Shown here piece by piece: positions 22,695-30,472 of a stretch of 38,381 bases of DNA; the stretch's first letter is position 1, and each line of letters opens with the position of its first letter. The stretch is from Alcanivorax sp. UBA4485 (GTDB taxonomy: Bacteria > Pseudomonadota > Gammaproteobacteria > Pseudomonadales > Alcanivoracaceae). Made by a program: the position numbers and the translations under genes. Below the pieces are notes generated by a model. That model was not told the origin of the DNA and searched no databases. It worked only from the letters and a program-made list of their open reading frames with translations. The DNA lies in NCBI GenBank assembly GCA_002389055.1, contig DGNT01000178.1, positions 1-38,381 on the forward strand. Direction: 5' to 3'.

Positions 22695-24268
22695 ACTATC
22701 TGAACGCCGGTTACGGACTGAAAAGCTGGCTGCTGACGCTGGATCACAAGCGTGTCGCCTGGCTCTATTTCATCAGCATCACCGGGTTTTTCTTTCTCGG
22801 CGGGGCCGCCGCCACCCTGGTGCGCCTGGAGCTGATCACCCCGGCCGGGGACCTGCTCTCCAGCGACGCCTACAACCAGATGTTTTCCCTGCACGGCATC
22901 GTCATGGTGTGGTTTTTTCTGATTCCCTCGATTCCCGCCACCATGGGCAACTTCCTGCTGCCGTTGATGCTGGGCGCCCGCGACATGGCGTTCCCGCGGC
23001 TCAACCTGATGAGCTGGTATGTGTTTATTCTCGGCGGCGCCTTCACGCTCACCGCGGTGATCGCCGGCGGCATCGACACCGGCTGGACCTTCTACACCCC
23101 CTACAGCACCATGTTCTCCAACGGCGCGGTGCTGGCCGCCGCCACCGGCGTGTTCATCGTCGGCTTCTCGTCGATCCTCACCGGCATCAACTTCATCGTC
23201 ACCACCCATAAGATGCGCGCGCCGGGGCTCACCTGGTTCCGCCTGCCGCTGTTCGTGTGGGCGCAGTACGCCACCAGCCTGATCATGGTGCTGGCGACGC
23301 CGGTGCTGTCGATCACCCTGGTGTTGTTGGGCGTGGAACGGGCCTTCGGCATCGGCATCTTTGATCCGGAGCTTGGGGGTGACCCGATCCTGTTCGAGCA
23401 TTTATTCTGGTTCTACTCCCATCCGGCGGTCTACATCATGCTGCTACCGGCCATGGGCGTGGTCAGCGAGGTCATCGCCTGCTTCGCCCATAAACGGATT
23501 TTCGGTTACAAGGTGATGGCGTTTTCCATCCTCGCCATCGCGTTGTTCGGCTTTCTGGTATGGGGGCACCATATGTTCGTCTCCGGCCAGTCGATCTACG
23601 CCGGGGTGGCGTTCTCCCTGCTCAGCTTTCTGGTGTCGGTGCCCTCGGCGCTGAAGATCTTCAACTGGCTGGCCACGCTCTATAAGGGCCATATCCGTTT
23701 CGACGCGCCGATGCTGTTCGCGCTCAGTTTTATCGGCCTGTTTCTGATCGGCGGGCTCACCGGGGTGTTCGTGGCCACGCTGGCCCTGGACATCCAGATG
23801 CACGACACCTACTTCGTGGTGGCGCATTTCCACTACATCATGGTGGGCGGCATGGTCTCCGCCTACATGGCGGGGCTGCATTTCTGGTGGCCGAAGATCA
23901 CCGGGCGCCTGTACCCGGAAATGTGGGCGCGGGTGTCGGCGATTATTGTGTTCGCCGGCTTCAACCTGACGTTCTTCCCTCAGTTCATTCTCGGCTGGGC
24001 CGGCATGCCGCGCCGCTACCACGCCTACGCCGAAGAATTTCAGTTGTTGAATGTGTTTTCGTCCGCCGGCGCCGGCATGCTGGCGGTGGGCTATCTGTTG
24101 CCGCTGCTGTATCTGCTCTGGTCGTTGCGCTACGGCGCCCGCGCCGGCGGCAACCCCTGGGACGCCCGGGGTCTGGAATGGACGGTGGCTTCACCGCCGC
24201 CGAAAGAGAATTTCGCCACCGTTCCACGGGTCGACAGCGAGGCGTACGCCTATGACACGCCCCAATAA
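22691..24268 (+). CDS. coxA: Cytochrome c oxidase subunit I, A2-type haem-copper oxidase
   Basis: This is the 525-residue catalytic subunit, with about twelve TM helices, reducing O2 to water and pumping protons. Haem a ligands are His69 (LHGIVMVWFF) and His381, and the haem a3 ligand is His379 (VVAHFHY). CuB ligands are His244, His293 and His294, with the cross-linked Tyr248 in SHPAVY. The D-channel end reads FYSHPAVY: a Tyr-Ser pair (Tyr242-Ser243) before the His and Ala in place of Glu in HPEVY. This is the A2-family signature seen in Rhodothermus-type caa3 oxidases. K-channel residues lie around GGLTGVFVATLALD. It overlaps coxB by four and coxC by 17 bases. Confidence 0.96.
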   Translation: MNYLNAGYGLKSWLLTLDHKRVAWLYFISITGFFFLGGAAATLVRLELITPAGDLLSSDAYNQMFSLHGIVMVWFFLIPSIPATMGNFLLPLMLGARDMAFPRLNLMSWYVFILGGAFTLTAVIAGGIDTGWTFYTPYSTMFSNGAVLAAATGVFIVGFSSILTGINFIVTTHKMRAPGLTWFRLPLFVWAQYATSLIMVLATPVLSITLVLLGVERAFGIGIFDPELGGDPILFEHLFWFYSHPAVYIMLLPAMGVVSEVIACFAHKRIFGYKVMAFSILAIALFGFLVWGHHMFVSGQSIYAGVAFSLLSFLVSVPSALKIFNWLATLYKGHIRFDAPMLFALSFIGLFLIGGLTGVFVATLALDIQMHDTYFVVAHFHYIMVGGMVSAYMAGLHFWWPKITGRLYPEMWARVSAIIVFAGFNLTFFPQFILGWAGMPRRYHAYAEEFQLLNVFSSAGAGMLAVGYLLPLLYLLWSLRYGARAGGNPWDARGLEWTVASPPPKENFATVPRVDSEAYAYDTPQ

Positions 24269-24911
24269 CCAAACCACGGTGATCGTTGCCCACCAGTTCG
24301 AGACGCTGGAGCAGCAATTCGACGCCGACCTGTTGGGCATGTGGCTGTTCCTGGTCACCGAGGCGCTGCTGTTCTCCGGTGCCTTCCTGGCACTGGCCGT
24401 GTACTACCATCAGTATTACGACACCTTCTCGGCGGCGGCCCGCGAGCTGCACTGGCTGCTGGCCGGTTTCAACAGCGTGATCCTGCTGACCAGCGGCCTG
24501 GCGGTGGCGCTTGCCGAGCAGGCCGCGGACCAACACCGGCGCCGGCTCACCCTGTGGTGGCTGAGCGCCACCATCGCCCTGGGCGTAGCCTTCCTGGGCC
24601 TGAAGGGCTACGAGTACTACATGGAATACCGTGCCGGCCTGGTCCCCTTTCTGGATCAGCCGTTCGCGTTTTCCGGGCCGGACCCGCACAACGCCATGTT
24701 GTTCTATAACTTCTATTTCGCGATCACCGGCCTGCACGCGCTGCATATGATCATCGGCCTGATGGTACTGCTGGTCATGCTGGTGCTGACGTACCGTTGG
24801 CGCGAGGGCGCGCGGGTCGCGCGCCAGGTGCGCATCGCCGGCCTGTACTGGGCGTTCGTGGATATCGTCTGGGTGCTGGTGTACTGCAGCCTTTATTTGC
24901 TTGGCCGTTAG
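24252..24911 (+). CDS. coxC: Cytochrome c oxidase subunit III
   Basis: The start ATG at 24252 gives a 219-residue protein beginning MTRPNNQ; the frame stays open upstream only as a shadow of coxA. About five TM segments are visible. Family blocks are LLGMWLFLVTEALLFSGAFLALAVYY, LLAGFNSVILLTSGLAVALAE, a RRRLTLWWLSATIALGVAFLGLKGYEY segment, FYNFYFAITGLHALHMIIGL with the conserved HALH, and GLYWAFVDIVWVLVYCSLYL at the end. This is a short, five-helix form usual for caa3 oxidases. It overlaps coxA by 17 bases and is followed by coxD after eight bases. Confidence 0.94.
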   Translation: MTRPNNQTTVIVAHQFETLEQQFDADLLGMWLFLVTEALLFSGAFLALAVYYHQYYDTFSAAARELHWLLAGFNSVILLTSGLAVALAEQAADQHRRRLTLWWLSATIALGVAFLGLKGYEYYMEYRAGLVPFLDQPFAFSGPDPHNAMLFYNFYFAITGLHALHMIIGLMVLLVMLVLTYRWREGARVARQVRIAGLYWAFVDIVWVLVYCSLYLLGR

Positions 24912-24919
24912 GGGGCGCC

Positions 24920-25201
24920 ATGTCCGACGATAACGAAACCCGGGTTCGTCACCGCTTTGTCGGCCTCTATGTTCTGTTGCTCGGCTTGCTGGGCGCGAAC
25001 ATGGCCGGCACCCTGATCGACGCTGGCGGGCTGGCGATACCGATTCGGCTTTCGGTGGCCGCCGTGATGGTGGTGGTGATCGCCACCTCCTTCATGCGGC
25101 TCCGACAAAGCAGCGCGCTGGTGCAGGTGGTGGCGGTGATGAGCCTGCTCTGGATCATGTTCCTGTTCGTGCTCACCTTCGCCGATTTTCTCACCCGCTA
25201 G
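24920..25201 (+). CDS. coxD: Cytochrome c oxidase subunit IV-like protein
   Basis: The 93-residue product has three hydrophobic helices and matches the small prokaryotic cytochrome c oxidase subunit IV group. The first helix follows a charged N-terminus (MSDDNETRVRHRF), and the FMRLRQSSALVQVV turn precedes the final helix MSLLWIMFLFVLTFADF. A GGGGGCGCC stretch rather than a clear Shine-Dalgarno precedes the ATG, suggesting coupling to coxC, eight bases upstream. It is the last gene of the block. The convergent next gene ends 13 bases later, and no terminator hairpin was seen between them. Confidence 0.85.
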   Translation: MSDDNETRVRHRFVGLYVLLLGLLGANMAGTLIDAGGLAIPIRLSVAAVMVVVIATSFMRLRQSSALVQVVAVMSLLWIMFLFVLTFADFLTR

Positions 25202-25214
25202 CGCCGCCCGGCGA

Positions 25215-26879
25215 TCAACCGGGTGTAACGCGGGCGCTGCGATGGTGGCCCGGGCCGACCAGACCGCGCGGTTTGAAGCTGTCCGGGTCGGCGGCGTTCC
25301 ACCATTCCTGGTACGGGGTGGCGGCCGGGTCCTCAAGCAACTCACCGGAACGCAGAAACGGATACATCTTATCCAGGCCGATCAATTCCGTGGCGCTGCG
25401 CCGGTGCAGCAGATGGTGCGGCAGCAGCTCAGCGGGATGGTCCAGCCCGGCGGCGGCCACCAGGTCCGCCAGATGGTCCAGGGTGTGGCGCTGAAAATTG
25501 GCCACGCGGGGCGCTTTGTCGGCGATCACCAGACCGCGCTGCCGGTTGGGGTTCTGCGTCGCCACACCGGTGGGGCACAGATCGTTATGGCAGCTTTTGG
25601 TCTGCACACAGCCCAGCGACAACATGAACGCCCGGGCCGCGTTGCACCAGTCGGCGCCCAGCGCCAGGTTGGCGGCCATGGTGTAGGCGCTGTACACCTT
25701 GCCGCTGGCCGCCAGCCGGATGTCCGGACGCAGGCCGGTGCCCACCAGAGCGTTGCGCACCAGCAACAGCCCTTCGCGCAACGGCATGCCCACATGGTCG
25801 GAGAATTCCTCCGGCGCCGCGCCGGTGCCGCCCTCGGCGCCGTCGACCACGATGAAATCAAGGCGGATGCCGGAATCCAGCATCGCCTTGCACAGCGCGA
25901 ACACTTCCCACGGATGGCCCACGCACAGTTTGATGCCCACCGGCTTGCCGCCGGAATCCGCGCGCAGGGAGGCCGCGAATTCGAGCAACTCCCGGGGCGT
26001 GGAAAACGCGGTGTGATAGGCCGGCGACAGGCAATCCTGCGCCACCGGAATCTTGCGGGTGCGGGCGATTTCCTCGGTGATCTTGGCCGCCGGCAGTAAA
26101 CCGCCGTGGCCCGGTTTGGCGCCCTGGCTGAGTTTGATTTCGATCATGCGCACCGAATCCCGGTTGGCCTGCTCGCGAAACAGCCCGCGATCAAAATAGC
26201 CGTCCCGGTCCCGGCAGCCGAAGTAGCCGCTGCCGATCTCCCAGACCAGATCGCCGCCGTGACGCACATGGTAGGGGCTGATGCCGCCTTCTCCGGTGTC
26301 CTGGTAGAAGCCGCCGCGCCGGGCACCGAGATTCAGGGCCTCCACCGCCGGCCCGCTCAGCGAGCCGAAACTCATCGCGGAAACGTTGAGCAGTGACACG
26401 TCGACGGGGCGCGCGCAGGTGTCGGCGCCCACCCGTACCCGGAAGTCACTGTCCGGCTTGGGACGCGGCGCCATGGAATGGGTCACCACCTGGAATTCGT
26501 TGTCGTAGGCGTCCAGATCGCTGCCGAACGGCTTGGCGTCCACCTGGTCCTTGGCGCGCTCGTAAATCAACGAGCGCCTGTCCCGGTTATAGGGCCGGCC
26601 CTCGCGGTCATTCTCGACAATGTACTGGCGTAGAAACGGTCGCAGAAATTCAAAAAACCAGCGGAAATGGGCGAGCAACGGATAGTTGCGCAGCAGCGTG
26701 TGGCGGTGCTGCAGCAGATCGCGCAGCCCCTGCGCCAGCAACGCCAGGGCCACCAGCGTTAGTAACCACAGCCACGGCGAGGCGGGATAAAAAAACAACG
26801 CGACACCGCCGCCAAGGAAGATCAACGCGGCGATCACGGGACCAATGAACCGGCCCGGTCCGGTGGTGCTGTCAGCCAT
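25215..26879 (-). CDS. FMN-binding glutamate synthase family protein, membrane-anchored
   Basis: The start was set at ATG 26879 because AAGGAGAG lies four bases upstream; this gives 554 residues. Two hydrophobic segments at ~13-30 and ~35-50 anchor the protein, and the rest is the GltB-like FMN/FeS barrel. Family blocks are NVSAMSFGSLSGPAVEALNLGA, GGISPYH, IEIKLSQGAKPGHGG, the AYHTAFSTPRELLEF segment, VDGAEGGTGAAPEEF, and a Cys-rich LSLGCVQTKSCHNDLCPTGVATQ that would bind a 3Fe-4S cluster. Stand-alone members of this family, without a GltD partner, have no firmly established substrate. The orientation is convergent with coxD. Confidence 0.9.
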   Translation of the reverse strand: MADSTTGPGRFIGPVIAALIFLGGGVALFFYPASPWLWLLTLVALALLAQGLRDLLQHRHTLLRNYPLLAHFRWFFEFLRPFLRQYIVENDREGRPYNRDRRSLIYERAKDQVDAKPFGSDLDAYDNEFQVVTHSMAPRPKPDSDFRVRVGADTCARPVDVSLLNVSAMSFGSLSGPAVEALNLGARRGGFYQDTGEGGISPYHVRHGGDLVWEIGSGYFGCRDRDGYFDRGLFREQANRDSVRMIEIKLSQGAKPGHGGLLPAAKITEEIARTRKIPVAQDCLSPAYHTAFSTPRELLEFAASLRADSGGKPVGIKLCVGHPWEVFALCKAMLDSGIRLDFIVVDGAEGGTGAAPEEFSDHVGMPLREGLLLVRNALVGTGLRPDIRLAASGKVYSAYTMAANLALGADWCNAARAFMLSLGCVQTKSCHNDLCPTGVATQNPNRQRGLVIADKAPRVANFQRHTLDHLADLVAAAGLDHPAELLPHHLLHRRSATELIGLDKMYPFLRSGELLEDPAATPYQEWWNAADPDSFKPRGLVGPGHHRSARVTPG

Positions 26880-27051
26880 CGTACTCTCCTTTTTACGATG
26901 AACCTCAACGCTACCTGATGTGGCCGCCACGGGACGGCGAAAAAACGTAAAAGCATGACAAATTCCGCCGCGCGCCCCTGTTTCCAGGCACCGAAAGTCG
27001 CAGGATGAATCCAAACCGTTAAGGACGATGCAAGCCAAAAGGAGGTTCATC

Positions 27052-27108
27052 ATGGCAACGCAGAAGCAGATTCAGGCCGCCCGGGAAAACATCGGGTATT
27101 CGGATTAA
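27052..27108 (+). pseudogene. Small gene cut off after 14 codons by the ISL3 element
   Basis: A strong Shine-Dalgarno (AAAAGGAGG at 27037-27045) and ATG at 27052 start a frame reading MATQKQIQAARENI. At codon 15 it enters the left inverted repeat of the insertion element and stops at TAA 27106-27108 within it. The remainder is not found on the other side of the element, where unrelated island DNA follows. The original product is unknown; the N-terminus looks like a small basic cytoplasmic protein. Confidence 0.7.
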
Positions 27109-27117
27109 ATGGTTGAT
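27094..27117 (+). repeat. Left terminal inverted repeat of the ISL3 element
   Basis: It reads GGGTA, then TT, then CGGATTAAATGGTTGAT, and matches the reverse complement of 30442-30465 at 22 of 24 positions. Confidence 0.93.
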
Positions 27118-27151
27118 GGGGTGCTCTTGCCCCACCTACTCGGTACCACCC

Positions 27152-28441
27152 TCAGATGGTTGATAGATCGACCCCGTAGTTGAGCTCCTCTGCGAAGTCC
27201 GGTAGTCCGTAACCGATGGTTTTCTTGTAGAACGGAGAGACCTTCGCAGTGGGTGCCTTCTTTTTGTGCTTCGTGGTGTAGAGCATTCGTGCCCGCATCA
27301 CCTCGAAGGAGTAACCACGCCCTTCACGGTTCTTGTCTTTGGCCAGTCGGTTGATCGACTCCGTGTAAGCGTTGGTGACGGGCATGTCCGTCTCGAAGTA
27401 GGTCATGATCTCTTCGCGCCAGTTGCCCACAGCCCTGACCAGATCGCTCCAGACTTCCTTCTGGCCTTTCGGAATGGTGGCTATCCACTCGTCCAGGGCG
27501 GCTTCTGACTGGGGCCGTGTGGTGGCGTCCCAGATGCCGTAGAAGCGTTCCTTGTGCTCGTAGGCGGCCAGCAGTTGCGGGAATGCGCCTGTCCAGGTCT
27601 CCATGATCAGCCGTTCCCGATCTGAAACTTCGTGAGCGCGTTTCAGCAGGATCTTCCGGTCGCCCTTGAGGGTTCGGCTCTGGGAGGGTTTCAGCTCCTT
27701 TCTGAGGCCCTTGCGCACCTTCTCCAGGGCATCGTTGGCCATGCGTACCACATGGAACTTATCGACCACGATGCGGGCCTGTGGCAGCACGGCCTTGACC
27801 GCTGCCCGGTAAGGGTTCCACATGTCCATGCTGACGATCTCGACCTTCTGGCGGTCTTTCAGCTTCATCAGGTAGTTGGTCACCACGTCCTGACGGCGGG
27901 TAGCCAGCAGGTCGAGCAGGGTTCGCTCCTCGATGTTGGTCAGGATGCAGCGGTAGCGCTTGTTCAGGTACAGCTCGTCGATGCCCAAAATGCGGGGCGT
28001 CTCGAAGCGGTGCCAGCGCCCCAAGAACTCGGCGCGGGCGTTGAAGATGTCGCGTACCGTCTTCTCGTCCAGACCTGTCTGTGCCGCCACGAAGGTGTAG
28101 GGGTGGTTGAAGGATTCCTTCTCCACGTATTCATGCAGCCGCAGCGTCATACGGAAGCCGTCCACCATCTCCGGTAGCTGGGGCCTGAAGGTTGTCTTGC
28201 AGGCCCGGCAGGTGTACCGGCGGCGGACCACCCAGAGGGTGACCCGCTTGCCGTGGATGGGCAGATCACGATAGGGAACATCACGCTTGCCGAACCGCAC
28301 GAACTCACCCTGCACGCCGCATTCCTCGCAAGCGACGGGATCGGGCGCGTCCACCTGGAAGTGCATTTCGTCGTCGGTTGATTTGCAGCCCAGTACTTGG
28401 TATTGCGGCAGGTGAAGAATGTTGTCGGGAAGTTCGGTCAT
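27152..28441 (-). CDS. tnpA: ISL3-family transposase
   Basis: This 429-residue transposase has an N-terminal zinc-finger region (CEECG at residues 38-42 and CRAC at 78-81), a helix-turn-helix region (~110-135), and the DDE catalytic domain. Candidate catalytic residues are Asp155 in ILGIDELYL, an Asp in SMDMWNPYR or VVDKFHVVR (the latter Asp227), and Glu in TNAYTESINRLAKDKNREGRGYSF's TES triplet. It ends 35 bp from the left inverted repeat. The direction is shared with lspA and the exporter gene, 21 bases upstream. Length is typical of the family. Confidence 0.95.
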   Translation of the reverse strand: MTELPDNILHLPQYQVLGCKSTDDEMHFQVDAPDPVACEECGVQGEFVRFGKRDVPYRDLPIHGKRVTLWVVRRRYTCRACKTTFRPQLPEMVDGFRMTLRLHEYVEKESFNHPYTFVAAQTGLDEKTVRDIFNARAEFLGRWHRFETPRILGIDELYLNKRYRCILTNIEERTLLDLLATRRQDVVTNYLMKLKDRQKVEIVSMDMWNPYRAAVKAVLPQARIVVDKFHVVRMANDALEKVRKGLRKELKPSQSRTLKGDRKILLKRAHEVSDRERLIMETWTGAFPQLLAAYEHKERFYGIWDATTRPQSEAALDEWIATIPKGQKEVWSDLVRAVGNWREEIMTYFETDMPVTNAYTESINRLAKDKNREGRGYSFEVMRARMLYTTKHKKKAPTAKVSPFYKKTIGYGLPDFAEELNYGVDLSTI

Positions 28442-28462
28442 GGTGTTGTATAGGCGAAGGTG

Positions 28463-28975
28463 TCAGTCAGATCCATCCGACTCGGCATTGGTGTTTGTTT
28501 TTTTACCCAAAAAGCTGCCGGAAACGAAAAGTAAGGCACCGAGGACAATTGCAATATCAGCCAGGTTGAAGGCCGGCCAATGCCAGTCTCGCCAATAGAA
28601 ATCAAAGGAATCCACAACATAGCCGCGAAAGACCCGGTCAATCAGGTTGCCCATGGCGCCACCGAGGATAAGACTGTAAGCGATGGCTTCTCCTTTATGA
28701 CGATTTTCAAGGATCAGCTTGATCAGAAAAATCGAGACCGCCACCGCGATCCCGATAAAAAAGTAGCGCTGCCAGCCTCCACCATTCGCAAAAAGACTGA
28801 ATGCGGCACCGGTGTTCCATAGGTGCACCCAGTTAAAGAACGGGGTCACCGAAACATACTCGCCATAGGCCATTGATTGCTGCACCAGCCACTTTACAGC
28901 CTGATCAGACGCTGCCAGCAGGCCCGATATGGACAATAGGGCATACGGCGAGAGCTTTTTGCCAATAATGAGCAT
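28463..28975 (-). CDS. lspA: Signal peptidase II (lipoprotein signal peptidase), transposon passenger
   Basis: LspA removes signal peptides from diacylated prolipoproteins in the inner membrane. The 170-residue protein has four TM helices and the family's motifs: SDQAVKWLV near the N-terminus, NTGAAFS, GNLIDRVFRGYVVDSFDF with catalytic Asp113, and FNLADIAIVLG with catalytic Asp140. The gene sits between the exporter (three-base gap) and tnpA (21-base gap) and is presumably co-transcribed from the MerR-type promoter. Why a metal-resistance element would carry a second lspA is not known; the host must have its own copy elsewhere. It appears intact. Confidence 0.95.
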   Translation of the reverse strand: MLIIGKKLSPYALLSISGLLAASDQAVKWLVQQSMAYGEYVSVTPFFNWVHLWNTGAAFSLFANGGGWQRYFFIGIAVAVSIFLIKLILENRHKGEAIAYSLILGGAMGNLIDRVFRGYVVDSFDFYWRDWHWPAFNLADIAIVLGALLFVSGSFLGKKTNTNAESDGSD

Positions 28976-28978
28976 TAT

Positions 28979-29875
28979 TTAACCCTTCAACGCCAAAATG
29001 CGTCTGGCACCGTTAAGTACAATGCCCCCCGCGATGGTGCCGATAATCAGATCCGGATAATTGGAACCGGTCCACGCGACCAGGGCGCCGGCGGTGATGA
29101 CCCCCAGGTTGATCACCACGTCGTTGGCCGAGAATATCCAGCTTGCCTTCATGTGCGCCCCGCCTTCCCGATGTTTGGATATGAGCAGCAGACAACTGGT
29201 ATTGGCAATCAATGCGACGAATGCGATAGCCATCATCACCAGCGATTCAGGCTCACTACCGAATACAAAGCGTCTCACCACCTCTACGAGCACGCCCACA
29301 GCCAAGATCAGTTGCAGTACACCAGCAAGATGCGCGGCACGTACCTGCATTTTCACGCTATGTCCAACCGCATAAAGGGCAAGCCCGTACACCGCCGCAT
29401 CGGCAAAATTGTCCAGGGATTCTCCAATCAGGCCGGTGGACTGGGCGATCAGACCGGCAGTCATTTCCACCACGAACAGAAGTGCATTGATGCCGAGCAA
29501 CCAGCGCAGGGTCCCGGATTCTTGCTTAGCAGAAGCTGCCGAAAACTCGGCGGCCTTGATGGTCTCCGGATTTGCAGCGACGGTTTCCTGAAGCGAGGCG
29601 CCTAGCCCCAAGGTCTTCAGTTTCGAGGTGACGGGCTCGACCTCGCCGTCATGCACGACCTTCAGCCGGCGGTTCGACAAGTCGAAGGACAGCGCCCGAA
29701 TCTCCTCAAAGCCGTTCAGGGCTAGGCGAATCATTCGTTCTTCTGATGGACAGTCCATCTTCGGCACGGCATAAACACTGACCCATCTCCCTGGCGCCTC
29801 GGAGGAGGCCTGTATATCGGTATCCGCTGCGGACGTTGCATCACCGCCACAGGCGCCACCACAGGATTTGCTCAT
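28979..29875 (-). CDS. CDF-family cation efflux protein with N-terminal HMA-like domain
   Basis: I chose the ATG at 29875 (MSKSCGGACGG; 298 residues), with GTGGAG seven bases upstream; another possible start lies seven codons earlier. A Cys-rich N-terminus (CGGACGG) and an HMA-like region (~residues 25-80, with MDCPSEE as a metal-binding-like site) precede the cation diffusion facilitator membrane domain. CDF metal-site motifs are ESLDNFADAAVYG and FSANDVVINLGVITAGALV. Known CzcD-like transporters export Zn, Cd or Co in exchange for protons. The protein lacks the usual long C-terminal cytoplasmic domain. The gene is divergent from merR. Confidence 0.88.
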   Translation of the reverse strand: MSKSCGGACGGDATSAADTDIQASSEAPGRWVSVYAVPKMDCPSEERMIRLALNGFEEIRALSFDLSNRRLKVVHDGEVEPVTSKLKTLGLGASLQETVAANPETIKAAEFSAASAKQESGTLRWLLGINALLFVVEMTAGLIAQSTGLIGESLDNFADAAVYGLALYAVGHSVKMQVRAAHLAGVLQLILAVGVLVEVVRRFVFGSEPESLVMMAIAFVALIANTSCLLLISKHREGGAHMKASWIFSANDVVINLGVITAGALVAWTGSNYPDLIIGTIAGGIVLNGARRILALKG

Positions 29876-29908
29876 GATACGACTCCACTTGAACAATGTT
29901 GTGGTACC

Positions 29909-29939
29909 ATTTAAAACTATAAAGCTACTATAAGGTCAA
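29909..29939 (-). promoter_or_regulatory. MerR-type promoter/operator of the exporter-lspA operon
   Basis: Read on the minus strand, TTGACC (29934-29939) and TTAAAT (909-914 of this block, i.e. 29909-29914) are spaced by 19 bases. That long spacer is the hallmark of MerR-activated promoters. The spacer holds the imperfect dyad TTATAGTAGCTTTATAG centred on AGCT, resembling CadR/ZntR-type operators. It lies between the divergent merR and exporter genes. Confidence 0.7.
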
Positions 29940-29970
29940 TAGAGTAAAGAATCCGTTGGGGAGGAGGCTG

Positions 29971-30378
29971 ATGCGCATTGGTCAGTTGGCGCAGTTGGTA
30001 GGGGTCGAAACACAGACGATCCGCTTCTATGAACAGCAGGGCTTGTTGCCGCCGCCTGATCGGCAGGACAACGGTTACCGTGTCTATACCGAGAAGCATG
30101 GTGAGGGGCTGGCCTTCATCCGTCGCTGCAGAATCCTGGGCCTGTCACTGGCTGAGATTCACGAACTACAGAGCTATCAGGACGACCCTCATCAGCCTTG
30201 TACCGCCGTCAACGCCTTGCTCGATGATCACATCTCTCATGTGCGGTCGCAGATAACCGCTCTGCAAGCGCTTGAGAAACAACTCGTTTCACTGAGAGCG
30301 AGTTGCAACGATGACCGGGAAGTTGAGGCGTGTGGGGTTCTTGCTGGAATTAGCGAAGGAAACATGCACCAGCAGTAG
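29971..30378 (+). CDS. MerR-family metal-responsive regulator (CadR/PbrR-like)
   Basis: The ATG at 29971 follows GGGGAGGAGG and gives 135 residues. The N-terminal winged helix is MRIGQLAQLVGVETQTIRFY with EQQGLLPPPDR and NGYRVYTEKH, typical of MerR. Effector-site cysteines are Cys77 (HQPCTAV), Cys112 (ASCNDD) and Cys121 (EACGV). Cys77 and Cys112 fit the positions used by Cd/Pb sensors such as CadR, while the third is shifted by about two residues. It probably controls the divergent exporter-lspA-tnpA operon by twisting the 19-bp-spacer promoter. The specific metal is not settled by sequence. Confidence 0.92.
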   Translation: MRIGQLAQLVGVETQTIRFYEQQGLLPPPDRQDNGYRVYTEKHGEGLAFIRRCRILGLSLAEIHELQSYQDDPHQPCTAVNALLDDHISHVRSQITALQALEKQLVSLRASCNDDREVEACGVLAGISEGNMHQQ

Positions 30379-30441
30379 GTGAAGCATCAACCAGATAATC
30401 CGATGAGATGCCGGTCTGTCTCACTCTCATGCAAAGGTAAG

Positions 30442-30465
30442 ATCAACCATTTAATCCGCTTACCC
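30442..30465 (-). repeat. Right terminal inverted repeat of the ISL3 element
   Basis: On the minus strand it reads GGGTA, then AG, then CGGATTAAATGGTTGAT; only the two middle bases differ from the left end. Confidence 0.93.
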
Positions 30466-30472
30466 ATAATCT

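Larger units (their letters stand above)
27094..30465. mobile_element. ISL3-family transposon of the ISPpu12 type with lspA, CDF exporter and merR passengers
   Basis: The element is 3372 bp and bounded by 24-bp inverted repeats. It carries, on the minus strand, an ISL3 transposase, signal peptidase II and a cation exporter, and on the plus strand a MerR regulator. ISPpu12 of the TOL plasmid pWW0 is, as I recall, organised this way and about the same length. Its ends look intact and all four genes are open, so it may be active. The eight flanking bases (AAAACATC left, ATAATCTT right) are not identical, so no target-site duplication is seen. Confidence 0.93.
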
